In this document: positions 1 through 12,025 of the stretch, piece by piece
Layout of the letters: the number at the start of each line of letters is the position of its first letter
Position numbering within the stretch: the stretch's first letter is position 1
Assembly: GCA_038373865.1 (NCBI GenBank)
Contig: JAXGGA010001075.1
Span: 106,696-170,695, forward strand
Direction of reading: 5' to 3'
DNA length: 64,000 nt
Source: Uloborus plumipes
Taxonomy: Eukaryota; Arthropoda; Arachnida; Araneae; Uloboridae
Translations under genes and position numbers: made by a program
The notes under the pieces: model-generated
Database searches by the model: none
Told to the model about the DNA's origin: nothing
What the model saw: the letters and a program-made list of their open reading frames with translations, nothing else

Positions 1-1637
1 ATGGCCAGACTTTATTTTAACATATTGCATTTTTGCTGCAAATATTTTTTATTCACTTGCATAAGCCCAAACATAGCAATTCGTTTCACAAAGCAGACCT
101 GCCATTTTGAAGCCCTTTTTGATGATCCTAGATGCTTAGGATTTGGATATTGGACGCTGAAAATTTGTATTTGTTAGTTTCAACGATATGTTTTTGCCTC
201 TATAAAATTTTATCCAAATCGGAGGTGGTCGGAGTCGGAGTCAGAGTCGACATGTTTTTCAGTGACTCCGACTCCGACTCCTTTGGTCCAAAATCAGTCC
301 GACTCCGACTCCGCAGCCCTGCGTTTGAGACTTTCGTTGGTGGATTCTTTCTTCACAGTATTTGGTGCTAATATGAGTCAGTGGATGGGTATTTTCTCCT
401 GAAGATAATTCCATGAAAACCTTAGATTATTAACACATAGATACGCAAACGGCGTGGATGTTGACTCTTTAATCTTCGCGGGGAAAGTCAGGGGAAATCA
501 CGTGACTAGATTATCCACGGAGGAGCGCGCGTTTCGTATTGCCGTGTTAATTCACGCAGGGATTTGAAAACTTCAACTTTTTGCCTTTTGCTAGAAATGT
601 TTTGGCACAATTATTTTCAATCCTCCGCAAGTGTATAGTTTAAAGATTAATGGACAAGTGTTTTTTTTTTTTTTCTTTTTTAATTTCTTTAGTAAATTTC
701 AGAGTTACGCTGGTTTAAAAAGGATCCTAAAGGTCACCCTCATTTAGAAAGAGAGTGTATTTCATACGTATTTTCGCAACATGATAAATTGCAGTCCACA
801 GAAAACCCCGTTGTTTGTGCCTTCATTAAAAGTTTGAGAAGCTTTCTTTCACCATTTTCATTATTTGTTTTATTCTGTTTCATCTAGCAACCACGTTTTA
901 TTATAACAATGGGTTTCATATTTAATCACATCAGCGTAAATTTAAATTTTTATGGCATATTGCAAACGAGTTTTGGCAATACGTTAGAATTATTATTGTT
1001 TTTTGAAATGCTAAAGACATCGATCAAAATGAAGTTATTATTGTGTGATTTTACAGTGCGTATTGTTTAAATAAGGTTGTGTTTTTTAAAATAAATTACG
1101 CCTGTTCTAAATGCGTAATTGCAACCAACGTTTTACTTTTCAAGTTTATCCAAATAAATACTTCGAACTTTAGAAGAAAACACGGTTTTACAAATCTTTT
1201 TTTTTTTACCGAGCGGAGCTCGGTCGCCCAGGTATTGTATATAAAGCAAGGTAAGAAAACAAATTAGCTTTAAGCTTTTGTGAAATGTCTTTACATCCAT
1301 AAGCTCACTTCTATTGCATTAGAAACAGGGTTTCTTGTAACTCCGAAAACAAATGTCTGTAGTATTATCTTTTAAATTAGGTAAATATTAAATTATCTTT
1401 ATAAATTTGGGGATAGTTGGTTAATTGTTATATGAGAATCAAAATAGAGTGAAATGAAGAGAAAACAAAATTTGAATTACATTCTTATTTCTATTAAAGT
1501 TATTTAAAAAGAAACATTTATCTCGGATTTTTTACTCCCTATGAAAAGAGATGGTATCTTAAAATCAGGTGCCTGTCTATTTTTGTCAGCTCACTCTTTT
1601 CTGAAAGTATATAAAAATCTTATATATTGTCTTTTAT
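1..1637. other. AT-rich non-coding stretch
   Basis: No coding region or recognisable gene is visible. It holds a hexamer repeat near 220-314, a short GC-richer patch near 470-560 and several homopolymer runs (poly-T at 661-674 and 1198-1207). Short open frames here have no domain or codon pattern that supports a gene. Confidence 0.6.
220..314. repeat. GGAGTC/GACTCC hexamer repeat in inverted halves
   Basis: Units of GGAGTC run forward at about 221-251. The complementary GACTCC units follow at 264-281 and 297-314, so the two halves can pair. This makes the Ser-Asp-like open frame seen here an artefact of the repeat. Confidence 0.7.
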
Positions 1638-3303
1638 CAGGGCTCTGTCCAGGATTTTTGACAAGGTCCGTTTTTTTTGTGAAAAACTAAATAATTTTGT
1701 GAAAAATCACGTAATTTAATGAAAATCAAACAATTTTTAAGAAAAAAAGCAAAAAAAAAAAAGTTTTTTTTTTCTTTTTTTTAAATTTCATAAAAAATAA
1801 AAATGCATTTCATTTATTTTCCTCTAAAACAGCGTCTTAAACATCAAAAATGCGAAAAATCTAATTCCTGTAGCGGATGCAAAGAGATTGCAGTTTTCCA
1901 AGTGATGGCATCAAAAGCATAAAAATGTCATATAAACGAGTTCACTTTAGTAAAAAAATTTTATAACTGCATTTTAAAGGTCTATGATAAACATGTTATT
2001 AATATCTGTTAACACAATAGATGCAAAAATAAAATGAAACGATGTTTAATATTTAGACTCATAAAAAGCAGTAATTTTGCTTTCAAACTTTAAAATAATG
2101 ATCTAAACAAAAAATAAAACGAATTTTCATTTATTGCCTCCTAAAAAAGAGTGATTAGCTGGAAAATAAGTAAAATTTGATTTTCATGCTGGATGCAGAG
2201 ATGGCATTTTTCAAAATGAAAACATCATAAGTATAAAAACGGTAAATAAAATAATTTATTAAAGTCAAATATTTCATCATGTTTATCTGATGAATGTCTT
2301 TTATAATCACCGACAAATTCGCCAAAAATTCGGAGGAAAAAATACGAAAGTAGGGAGACATAGCAAAACAGACAATACCAAACTTCCAATATGAACAGAC
2401 TAAAAATACATTAATTATTCATGAAGATAACCAAAACACCACCCTTGTAGGCATAAAAAAAATAATAATAATTTTCTGCCAAAATAAGGTCAATAGGTCG
2501 CACCAAAGACGTTAGATAGCGATAATTTTAAATAGCTGGTCACTCTGTCAGAAGCAATCCCATTTTTTCTCCAACCCTAGCTATCTGTTTACAGTTCTAA
2601 GTTCATTGCAATTATTATTACTACTAAGATACTGTCCAAAATTTTTTCGTGCTACCTCAGCCGCATCTGCGCACGCCCCAAGTCTCTTCTGACTTTCTCG
2701 AAATAGGGGGGAAATGCAAGGAGGAAGTAACAAGCGAACAAAAGCTGAAGGCATCCTAAACTTATCTCCCCTTTTGCAAATTTTAAGCATTAGTGGCTGC
2801 CAGGCACACGCTACGCAAACAGTAATTGCAGTTATTATTAATTCCTTTTTGTTTAAATCAAGAGCAGGGAGGAAAATCCTTACTCTGCATTTCCAGAGAA
2901 ATCTATAACAGCAACATCGCAGCAAGCCATTTTGATTTGCATATGATAAAACAAATAAGCAGAACTATTAAAGCAAAACAATAACCTTTTTTCGTTGTTA
3001 ATTTCTTTTAAAGAAGAAGGAGCATAGTACAGCACAGCACGCAGGAAGTGTGCCAAATTTTTTTTTCGTAAAAGTGGCGAATAAGCGATTACCTTCTTTA
3101 ACTTCAGAAAAGGCCCAAAAATTATGGGCTCTTACACAGAAATATGCTATGAGTTATTTTGATTTCAGATTTGCTTTTCGAATGGATAATGGGTGAAATG
3201 TCCGTTTTGTTTGATCAGCATTTTGTGCAGGGTCCGTTTTGCTTGATCGCATTTTTGTGAAGGGTCCGTTAACGGACTCGAATTTCCTCTGGCCAGACCC
3301 CTG
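1638..3303. mobile_element. hAT-like non-autonomous element, CAGGG termini (copy 1)
   Basis: The left end reads CAGGGCTCTGTCCAG. The right end, reverse-complemented, reads CAGGGGTCTGGCCAG, a matching inverted terminus of hAT type. Subterminal GGGTCCGTT motifs recur near 1667, 3234 and 3264. A second, partial copy of the left portion lies at 45739-46990. A MITE (2630-2824) is inserted inside. No clear 8-bp target duplication is visible at the ends, so the superfamily is inferred from the termini only. No transposase remains. Confidence 0.6.
2630..2824 (+). mobile_element. MITE family A, copy 1 (TACTGT termini)
   Basis: This is a roughly 200-bp repeat with short inverted termini (TACTGTC... 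/ ...ACAGTA). It shares its core (CTGCGCACGC, CGAAATAGGGGGGAAATGCA, GTGGCTGCCAGGC) with copies at 7562-7773 and, inverted, at 17948-18158. It is non-coding. The open frames on both strands over it are shadows of the repeat. Confidence 0.8.
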
Positions 3304-3642
3304 TTTATATATTATAATTTTCAGGGTGAAAAAATTACAAACCTTAACCTGTCATTTTATTAATATTTTTTCTTTTTTAAACTTATATAAACATACTTTA
3401 TTTATTTATTTTTAAATAAGAATCGTGGTTGAAAGTAAAAAATTAATAGTTTTCTTTTTACAATTTGTACAAATATGAACACTATAGTAACAGGTTTAAC
3501 TTTCCTGGACTTTTCTGCACACCCATCTTTTAGTGTAGTGACCTAAAATTTCCTCATACTTTTTACAGTAAAAGTTCATTTATCCGGTTAAGTAGTTAAG
3601 TAACCGGAATGCTCAAGTAACCAGAAAATCATGTCCGCAAAT

Positions 3643-4262
3643 CAGGGCTCGAAAATTATATTGCCCGACATGCCCGGGGCATGTAAAATTTCTGATCGGG
3701 CATGAATCTTCAACCCTTACATGCTCAGCTGGCCATGTAATTTTACGATCAAATATTTCTTTCCTAAACTTTGTTATTTCGTATTTTGGAAAAAAAATTA
3801 CCATATATGTTAAGATTAAAATAATTCTTAATTCAGACATAAAACTGCTAATTTAATATTTTGTCTGATTAACATGTTGACTGCCCAAGTAGGAGATAAT
3901 GATAATTTGCAGTATATTATTTTAGTTGACAGAATAGAATTTGAGTTAGCTTGTATGTGATTTGCTGTTTTCCTCCAGATTAGAATTTGTCTTTTACAAT
4001 GACATTAATATGGATATTTGACTTTTGAGGAGATGAAAGTAAAAGCTAACTGACATGTACATTGTTTTTAGCCCAGCTCATATGCTACGTATGTTTTGTA
4101 GCTTGGCAATCAACGTCTTAACACTATACAACAAATTCAAATGTTTTTATGTATAAACAACAAAAATAAAATTGGGCATGTAAAAATTTTGCTCGGGCAT
4201 GTACTTTTTAGACAAACATGCCCGGCAGGGCATGTAAAATTTTAAAGATTTTTCGAGCCCTG
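3643..4262. mobile_element. hAT MITE with 8-bp target duplication CCGCAAAT
   Basis: The termini are CAGGGCTCGAAAA and TTTTTCGAGCCCTG. A perfect 8-bp duplication, CCGCAAAT, flanks it at 3635-3642 and 4263-4270. Subterminal GGGCATGTAAAA motifs repeat at both ends in both orientations, as expected for transposase-binding repeats of hAT elements. There is no coding capacity. Confidence 0.92.
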
Positions 4263-4348
4263 CCGCAAATTTTAAACGCGACAAAAAAAGTTGATTTTCC
4301 GGCTTTGAACCTCGTTTTTTTCACTAAATTGCTTGAGTTATAGACAAG

Positions 4349-4889
4349 TATCGTACATATTCTTGTATAAGTCGATCCCGCATATAAGACGAACCCTCCT
4401 CCTCCCACTATTATTAGGAAAATCGGAAACAAAAAGAATCGAGAATCCGCGTATAAGTCAATCCCTCACTTCAAAAAATAAAAAAAACGGCTCAAAAAGC
4501 AAGGACTGTTGTTCAAAAAACTGAATGCAGTCAGGGACGTCATTTCAAAATTTTCCAGGGGGGGGGGGGGGGCAAAGCGCACATAACACAATGTAAAATT
4601 CACCTAAAAGTGGCAGAAACCACGCCCACTTATATGCCAAGACATTGATTTCCCAAAGTCTGGGGGGGGGGGGGGGGCATTTGACCTCCCCCCCCCCGTT
4701 GACCATTCCCGTATTATAAATGGAGCGATTTTTATTCTTTTTCACAACAAGTGCTCATTTCTGCAATCGCAATTTCTGCAAAGGACTCGCTTTCACAGCA
4801 ATTTTTTTGCCCGTATAAGTTGACCCCCTAACTTTCAGCTTTATTTTTTATACTTAATTTCTCGACTTATACACGAGTATACATGGTAT
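4349..4889. mobile_element. Inverted-repeat element with GTATAAGTCGA subtermini
   Basis: The left part (about 4349-4385) and the reverse complement of the right part (about 4860-4889) share a 25-30 bp imperfect inverted repeat around TGTATAAGTCGA. This looks like a Tc1/mariner-type MITE. It contains a poly-G repeat unit (4528-4712). Exact ends are uncertain. Confidence 0.55.
4528..4712. repeat. Poly-G dispersed repeat family D, copy 1
   Basis: The unit is a G run, then a CACGCCCACTTATAT-like stretch, then ACATTGATTTCCCAAAGTC, then a second G run and a C run. Related units lie at 24133-24290, 28345-28450 and 57190-57350. It is non-coding. The homopolymer runs may be length-variable or misassembled. 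Confidence 0.65.
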
Positions 4890-5230
4890 TTGCGTTATTT
4901 ATGTGGGAAACATACATATTGTTTGAAATTTTCGAGTAAATTCTTACTTTTTCGAAAATTGGCAAAGAATTGACAATTTTTTAGAAATTGAAGTTAAAAT
5001 CGGACAAACATCGTTCCTAGTTTTCAAGATTTTAGATAAAACACTCCATTTTAAAGCATCTTTACATTAGCTAAGGTGAAAAAATGAACCAGAATTTACT
5101 CATGCTCAACTACATGGAAAATTCGCATGTCAGGAATTCAGTTTCCCGAGTGTTCCGGATAGTTGAGGGCTGTATTTAAAAAAATTCCTGAATTGACCAA
5201 TTAAACAATAAGTTTGGAAATTCTTTTTCT

Positions 5231-5817
5231 TCAGTGGCACGCCAGGTTGAGGTGGGCCCTGACCTTGTCAAGAATTTTCTTCTGTGCCTCTCTCTTTTGG
5301 CCATGGGCTTCCAGTTTTTTTACTCTTGTGGTGGAAAAAACATTCTCTAGGTAATCAACCCAACTTAAGTTGGGTCGACCCATGGTTCTAGCTCCAGTAG
5401 ATTTAACCAAAAAAATTAATGTTTGTTGACCATTCACTGTTTAATCTCATGGTCATAACGTGTGGTCAGCAGATTTAAATCTTTGAATTTTTATGAATTT
5501 GACTACATCATGTTCTTTAAGGGGGTAATACGCTTGGAAAATTCGTTCAGCTCAATTCCCAAGTCTCTCACAACTTCAATTTTTTATTCAACTACCTTTC
5601 AGAAATGGCATAGCTAATGGATATTTTCTGGTGTAAGTTGCAGTTGAATTGGCACTTGCGTTGAACGAATTTTCTTATGTGTGATAACTACCTTTAAAAG
5701 CGCAATACACAAATTGGAGCACCTGTGCCAAACACTATCAATTTGTTTTAATCCAAAGATGGCTCTTAAAATATGCCGTTCGAAGAAGCAAAGAGCACTT
5801 TGATTGTTTTGTGTCAT
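5231..5817 (-). pseudogene. Degenerate non-LTR retrotransposon (LINE) reverse-transcriptase C-terminus
   Basis: Two minus-strand open pieces match the end of LINE polyproteins in order. The upstream piece (5817 down to 5614) reads FFERHILRAIFG, like the FERKILRxIFG motif found after the RT domain. The downstream piece (about 5437 down to 5231) has GRPNLSWVDYLEN, like the GRPxxxWxDxxE motif, and ends KVRAHLNL near its stop. Between them the frame shifts and is broken. The 5' part of the element (endonuclease, RT core) is absent, typical of an old 5'-truncated insertion. Clade is not assigned. Identification rests on motif recognition alone. Confidence 0.6.
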
Positions 5818-7561
5818 AGTCCAGATTTCTGAGGAGTACAGATCTAATAAGAGATAAAAATATATGAAGTTTTTCTTTTGATTAAGTTTGAATTTAAGTT
5901 CATTTAAAAATCATAAAAGCATTTTTAAATTCATAGAAGCATCTAATGGCAGCACTAATTATCTGCATTTCAGAAGTGATATTGCTAATGTTAACATTAG
6001 AGCCCTGATAAATAACACTAGCAACTTTGGGGTGGATTTGAGGAAGAGAAAACACCTCTTTATTTATTTATATATGTACATAAGGTGTATATTATGGTTG
6101 TTAGGATTTGCCATTCCAAAAAAAATTCAGTTTAGATTACTTATTCCAGCTTTACTATAAAAAATGATTTTTATGTATTTTTTATAGGTGGTTTGAAAGT
6201 TATTTACAATTTTTATGGAAATAACTCGAATATCTATGGAGACAATGCACCCCTTCTCCTCAATTATTTAATTTCCTCTTTTTTTTTGCAATGTCTTTCA
6301 TTGCAAAAGGGTCTATGTACTTTAAAATGTGCATTTTTTTGCTAAATGGCATCAAATTTACATAGAAATAATCCACTTTTATAATAAGTGACACAAGCTT
6401 TTAGGCTTTCATTTTAAGCCTTTGTTTCTTCATTTCCTCCATAAATGCGAGAAACATAATGCAAAAAGTTCTGTGATATCTCATTCTGTTTGAATGAAAA
6501 CCGAAGAACAAGCGCAGATACAGACTAGAAAATGGACGGTGGTCAGAACCCCCCCCCCCCCCCAAAATTTTCAAACCTCAAAAGTTTTAAAAAAGTATTC
6601 AACTAAAAAAAAAAGATTTCAAGGTTTGATGGTCGGAGGTCCCCCGCCCCCTCTTGAAGTTGTGACGGGTCTGAGGTTTTTGATGATATAAAGAAAAATT
6701 AGAATAATAAAAATAAAAAAAATCGTTTGAATAAACTTGAACAGTTCTGCTCACTATTTCGCCAAAGGAGTTTTTTTCTATCTTTTCAACTTAAAACTTA
6801 AATTATTCCGTCTCTCCTGCTGGTCTATAATCTTTAACGGGATAACAAAATTTATGGCACTTGTCATTAAGATTCTTTTATCATGGAAAAAGAAAGAAGA
6901 TCGTCTCCTTTACGCCATAAAACAAGTGTGTGGTCCCCTTTTGGGCTTACTGTGAACAACTTAGCAAAAGTATACGAATTTTAGAAAACTTCTATCTCTT
7001 AACATATTGATCACAGTAATAAGATACAGATGTTTAAATCAGTTATTGTTATTATCAATGAAAAGGTGATGAGTTAATGAAAATGCATTCTTTGTTTTCT
7101 GGATGCGAATGTTTTGTACTATATTTCCCGACCGACCCCTATAGCACATAAGCAATTTATCGCACATAAGCAATTTATCCTTGCACTCCTTTATGTTCCT
7201 TCCTTCGGTCCCAGGGATCCCACACGTCACTTTAATGCAAAAAGTGATGAGATAACTGTTCTCTCTCCAGATTTAGTTGATGATTGTGTATGTTTTTTTT
7301 TTTTTTGAAATGATTAATTGGTTTTATTGTAGCCATGAAATAGCTACTGTATTTTTTTGAAAATTTGTGTTTTATTTAAGTTGGTTTTTCACTTCAATCA
7401 TATTTTAGCACATAGCTTATTTGATCATTTTCCATTCAGCTTTGGTTGTTTTTAATGATATTTATATTGCATAATGTTTCATATTTCAAGAAAAAATTTT
7501 TGTTGGTTTATTGATTTTTTTTTCCTTTGAAAATTCAAATAGAGAAGAAATTGCCTTTAAA
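5818..7561. other. Non-coding stretch
   Basis: This is AT-rich DNA with C runs near 6549-6563 and 6641-6652. Nothing here is recognised as a gene. Dispersed repeats may be present but their ends cannot be defined by eye. Confidence 0.5.
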
Positions 7562-7773
7562 TACTGTTTAAAAATTTTTCGCGAAACCTCCGTCGAATCT
7601 GCGCACGCGCCAAGTCTCTTCGGACTTCCTCGAAATAGGGGGGAAATGCAACGAGGAAGTAGCAAGCGAACAAAAACGGAAGGCATCGGATAGTGCACAT
7701 CCTAAACCTGTCTCTCCTTTTTCAAATGGAAGCGTTTGTGGCTGCCAGGCGCACAATACGCAAACAGACAGTA
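7562..7773 (+). mobile_element. MITE family A, copy 2
   Basis: Termini TACTGTTTAAAA / CAAACAGACAGTA. The core matches copy 1 (2630-2824) and inverted copy 3 (17948-18158), including CTGCGCACGCGCC and GTGGCTGCCAGGCGC. It is a non-coding MITE of about 212 bp. Confidence 0.85.
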
Positions 7774-8537
7774 CATTTGTTCACTTTTGCATAGAAGGAA
7801 AGTAGTTGATTAAAGTATAGCAAACATGAAAATGTAACCTTCCACTCGAATTTCAAAACCCTCTCCAATTCTGAGCAAAAGGCACATTTAAGTAGAGAGA
7901 TTTAGCATTCCAACTTACTTTAAAAAGGAACAAATTTTGAACTTCTACTTTTCATTAAAAAGTTCATAATTTTTAATTTACTAGTGATTTCGTTACTTTC
8001 CGGGTTTTTTAACAGGCAGTATTCATATTAAGGGACTTCTCAACTTTTTAAAGATGCATAAGGAAAACGGGAAATGAAAATGCGCACTGTTCACTTTTAA
8101 TCAGCATTTTATGTATTTTTTATTTTACTTTAACAGTATCATGTAATATAGTGATGTGTGTAATGTTTACAATGAAACATTATTTCTTTCAAATTAAAGA
8201 TAATAGTAGTAACAATAATTAAATAGTAGTAACAATAAAAAATGATAAATAAATTTTCTTGATTTTTTTAAAAAGAAATATGAAACGTAGTTGTGTGATT
8301 TGTTTTTCGTAGATTAAACTTTCAAAAAGAAAAAAAGAACAAAGCTTTGAAATTCTTTAATTATTTTTTCTTCAATTTTTCAAGCATGATGTCGTCATAA
8401 ATTCTGATATATTTATTTGAAAAATAATGCAGGAGAGGAGAAAGACTCCTTTCCTTCTTCTCAAAAGCCCATTGATTAACGTGTTGTCCATTACCTCAGC
8501 TTCGCTCTCCTTTCTGTTAGTCCAACATATTCCCAAT
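7774..8537. other. AT-rich non-coding stretch
   Basis: No gene or defined element is visible. There is a short direct repetition of a TAATAGTAGTAACAATAA-like unit near 8200-8240. Confidence 0.5.
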
Positions 8538-8948
8538 CATAGGCGGCTGGTGCACCAAGAAATTGGGGGATCAAAAGAAGTTTGTGAGGAGCTTAGGGCG
8601 GCACCTTAAAGCTGTTTTTTGTTTGTTTTGTTTTGTAAAATTTGGCTATATTATTGGATTTTAACAAATGACCTCTAAAAACTTTAATACAGTTTCAAAA
8701 GCAGGATGGATTTTACTGTAGATATCCCCTTTGCAATTCAAAGTTCCTTTCGTGTGAAATAAGATGAGAAAAAAAAATGTTTCTGTGGTATTTTCAGTTT
8801 TTAATTTTCATGAAATAAATGAATCCACTCAGTAAATAACCGACCGTTAATTTTTCGCTCTTAAAAGTGAAGGGCCCTTTTACTTTCGAAAGTGAAGGGG
8901 AGCAGCTGCCCCCTTGCCCCCCCCCCCCCTTCGTACAAGCAGCCTATG
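8538..8948. mobile_element. Degenerate hAT-like MITE (CATAGGC termini)
   Basis: Left end CATAGGCGGCTGGTG and right end ACAAGCAGCCTATG are inverted copies. The flanking octamers TTCCCAAT (8530-8537) and CTCCCATT (8949-8956) agree at 6 of 8 positions, consistent with an aged 8-bp duplication. There is no coding content. Confidence 0.6.
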
Positions 8949-9832
8949 CTCCCATTTCGTCATAAGACTTGTAACCTCTTGTTTTTTTTTTTCAAACAAA
9001 CTTTCTTCACTTCGAACCCCCCCCCCCCGAAAAAAAAATCCTGGCTACGGCCTTGATACTGGGTCCTAATTTCTGTGTTAAAAGCAGAAAATTGCACTCT
9101 TTTCAGCAAAAACAATATTGAGTTCGAAAAGTAATCTGTATAATTTGACCTGCCATCTTTCCAAAATGATCGTGCTATGCTAGAATGACTCCCCCCCCCC
9201 CTCCATGTTGGTGGTTTTCAAGGTAACGCACTCATGACTGGTTTTTAGGGCATTTTAGTTTACTAGTTTCTTCTGAATGCTATAATTAAATGGCTACTAA
9301 TTACGATCCTGAATAAGGGAAATTAATAAACACAAGTGGTGTAAATTTAAACATTTTATTCTTATGTTTCTTCTTAAAAATTTCTTAAGTAGGTAAAATC
9401 GCTTTGAATGAGGAATAAAAATTTCAACAATATTTATGTGTGCTTTTCATTGACCAGGATTTTAATTTTTTGGAAAGTGTTTTTGGTTTTAATCCAGTAA
9501 AAAATCTTCAAGTTAACCCCATGTTAATCTTACATGTCAATGTTACAAATAACAAAGTAATTATCCTAAATAATCCTTCACAAATAATTATTTTAGACTT
9601 TTTGATCACTATAAGTAAATATAATTTTTACTGGGATCGTGAATTAACTTGGACGGGACACTGGGATTTTGTCTGAAAACCGGGAAGCCTGGCAAAAGTA
9701 CATAAAGAGATAGTTGATGCCTGATTGGATCAACCACCCAATGGAATAAATTTGATAGAATGTCTGCTTATAATCAGTGGCATACATAATGTCCCTGCAA
9801 CACCTTGCGGAGCGTAATGGCGCACGAGGTTT
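8949..9832. other. Non-coding stretch with transposon-end fragment
   Basis: Poly-C runs occur at about 9006-9018 and 9190-9201. A TCCTGGCTACGGCCTTG motif near 9040 resembles, in inverse, the CAAGGGCGTAGCCAGGA terminus of the elements at 41707 and 49426, but no partner end was found. No gene is visible. Confidence 0.5.
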
Positions 9833-10132
9833 CATTTCATTTCATTTCACACTCCAGGGTCCCCCGTACCTACCACAGCTTCGTGGTTTAACCGGGATAG
9901 GGCCCTGAAGAGCGCTCTGTTCTTAATTTTGAACCATAACCTAGGGTCGAGCAAACCCTAGGCCCAGCACCCCCAGAGGTATCATTTCACTTGGAGGACT
10001 TTGTGACCACGACATTTTTAACGCCTCCCAACCACCATTAATCAAGACGGTGGATCTTTGATCGGCTGGGATCGAACCCGGGTCCCTCCGGACACAAGTC
10101 CAATGCCTTACCGATCAGGCCACCACGGCCCC
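9833..10132 (-). mobile_element. tRNA-derived SINE with perfect 14-bp target duplication
   Basis: On the minus strand the element starts at about 10132 with a tRNA-like head. It has an A-box-like TGGCCTGATCGG and a canonical B box GGTTCGATCCC, followed by an unrelated body and a (GAAAT)n tail at its 3' end (9833-9850). The flanks carry an identical 14-bp duplication, GGCGCACGAGGTTT, at 9819-9832 and 10133-10146. The intact promoter boxes and perfect duplication suggest a fairly recent insertion. Such elements are transcribed by RNA polymerase III from the internal boxes and mobilised by LINE enzymes. Confidence 0.93.
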
Positions 10133-10146
10133 GGCGCACGAGGTTT

Positions 10147-11370
10147 GAGGGCGCACAATCCTTGAAAATAATGCCTGGGTGATTCTCCAAAAACCTGGCA
10201 TTTTCGACTCACAAACTCTATAAAAATAAAAATGCTTTAAAAAAATCTAAAAAAAAAGTTATACTTACTCTTTGTTAGGAGCTTATTAAGAGAAAAATAG
10301 AGGGAACTCACTTTAAGTATGCTACACCCCCCAAAAAGGGGGGGGGTGGGGTTCAATTTTTTTCAAACCGAGAGAGTGACAAGAAGCACTAAGCGAGCAA
10401 ACAAATGAATTTTATCAAGGATTATCAGAAATTTTACAACAATAACAAAGAAATAACTTCAACATGAATGAAAAACTATGTTTATTGTTGATAAACAGAA
10501 CTAATTTACAACCTCCTTAAACGAACACTGTTTTAAGAGATGCAGCATCCTACAAATTTAATATTTATATGAAGAAAGAAATTTACAATCATAAAATAAA
10601 GTTCAAATTTTTCTAAATTAATACTTTTTTTAATAAATAAGACTCCTTTTCAATATTTTTGTCGCTAATTTATGTGAGACAAGATAAATATTAAAAAACT
10701 TTATGTGTAATACCGTAAAATATAACCCCATAGTATTCATTCTCAAAGAGCACGATAATTGTAATTTCAATTAATATTGTAATTTTTGTGAAATATTTAC
10801 TTTTAAATGAAAAATAAAAATGGTAAATAATGATTTCCTTTATCAGACACCTCCCAATAAGGAACGTAACTGTAGGTTCTGTTACTGCTCGTTATTTGGA
10901 AGCAAAAATGCTGTATTACGATTTGAAAAGATATTCCATAGTACTGACAATTTTCCCCAGCTTTGCAGACAAGACAACTTCAGAAAGGTAATTTACTTCA
11001 TGCAAAAAAGCTGTTCTTTAAAATGAATCTACAACAAAAATTTAATGTAACTTCTCTCACCTATTCGAGCAGCGTTAAAGTTAAAAAAATGTCTAACGGA
11101 CAGATTTGTTTTGAAAAATTCGTCTGAAAAACAAGAAATAAATAACTAAATAAAAGAATTATTTTACAATTACATTTTTTAATTTACCGTCTGCCAACTT
11201 TTTATCATAATCTTAGTTCTGAACTAATGTTTGGTAAATAAATCCATCTATTCTACCGGATGTTTTACCAGTGCTTTAAAAGTAATGCTAGAGTGACTTT
11301 TTTTTTTTTTTTTTGTGCGCCAGGAGAGGGACATTTTAATTAAAAAGGCTGATATTTCTACCCGGAATTA
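10147..11370. other. Non-coding stretch
   Basis: AT-rich. A C/G-run patch lies near 10326-10350. A 68-codon open frame at 10820-11026 has two Cys residues spaced Cys-x2-Cys but no recognisable domain and no homologous context, so it is not called a gene. Confidence 0.5.
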
Positions 11371-12025
11371 TACAGGGTGTCCACTCCAATCGTGGACCAA
11401 TAGCTAATTTCTAAACCGTTAGAGATAAGCATATAGTTTATTTAGGAAAAAATCTCCAAATTACGAAAGGAATTTTGGGTCTATTCAATGTTTTTCAAAA
11501 AATCAAATTTTGAAAGAGTTACGAAATTTAAATTTTTATACAGCCCCCCAGTCCTATCAATCATATTTAGTAAAACATTCTTGACACTATAACGTTTAAA
11601 ACTAAAAAAAAATCACTCTTCTACCACAAAAATTGACCGAGTTATGACGTTTTGAAAAATCAAGATTTTGAAGGATTTCGCATACAGTCCGTTAAGCGAT
11701 TTCTCCATGACGTCATGAAACAATGCAAAATCTTGATTTTTCAAAACGTCATAACTCGGTCAATTTTTGTGGTAGAAGAGTGATTTTTTTTTAGTTTTAA
11801 ACGTTAAAGTGTCAAGAATGTTTTACTAAATATGATTGATAGGACTGAGGGGCTGTATAAAAATTTAAATTTCGTAACTCTTTCAAAATTTGATTTTTTG
11901 AAAAACATTGAATAGACCCAAAATTCCTTTCGTAATTTGGAGATTTCTTCCTAAATAAACTATATGCTTATCTCTAACGGTTTAGAAATTAGCTATTGGT
12001 CCACGATTGGAGTGGACACCCTGTA
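11371..12025. mobile_element. Foldback element family B, copy 1 (655 bp near-perfect palindrome)
   Basis: Two 299-bp arms (11371-11669 and 11727-12025) are near-perfect reverse complements around a 57-nt loop. Ends are TACAGGGTGTCC / GGACACCCTGTA, with TA on both sides (11369-11370, 12026-12027), which fits a Tc1/mariner-like target duplication. A second copy of the same length and design lies at 40961-41616. The loop carries a perfect TGACGTCA octamer. There is no coding capacity. Confidence 0.93.

Larger units (their letters stand above)
3566..5172. mobile_element. Tigger/pogo-like element with TA flanks, carrying nested insertions
   Basis: Left end TA|CAGTAAAAGTTC...ATCCGG and right end CCGGATAGTTGAGGGCTG|TA form an imperfect inverted terminus around an ATCCGG block and are flanked by TA. 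The interior has been invaded by a hAT element (3643-4262) and by a second inverted-repeat element (about 4349-4889). No transposase is seen. The superfamily is inferred from the terminus style and the TA duplication. Confidence 0.5.

Noticed and set aside
132..371. Ser-Asp repeat protein
   Set aside because: Translation of a GACTCC hexamer repeat.
1638..3303. 8-bp target duplication for the CAGGG element
   Set aside because: The flanks TCTTTTAT and TTTATATA do not match well enough; termini alone support the element.
10060..10132. A stand-alone tRNA gene on the minus strand
   Set aside because: It has A and B boxes, but the acceptor stem does not close properly and it is the head of a 300-bp SINE bounded by a 14-bp duplication.
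10820..11026. Small zinc-finger-like protein
   Set aside because: One Cys-x2-Cys pair only, no second metal-binding pair in register and no neighbouring coding exons.
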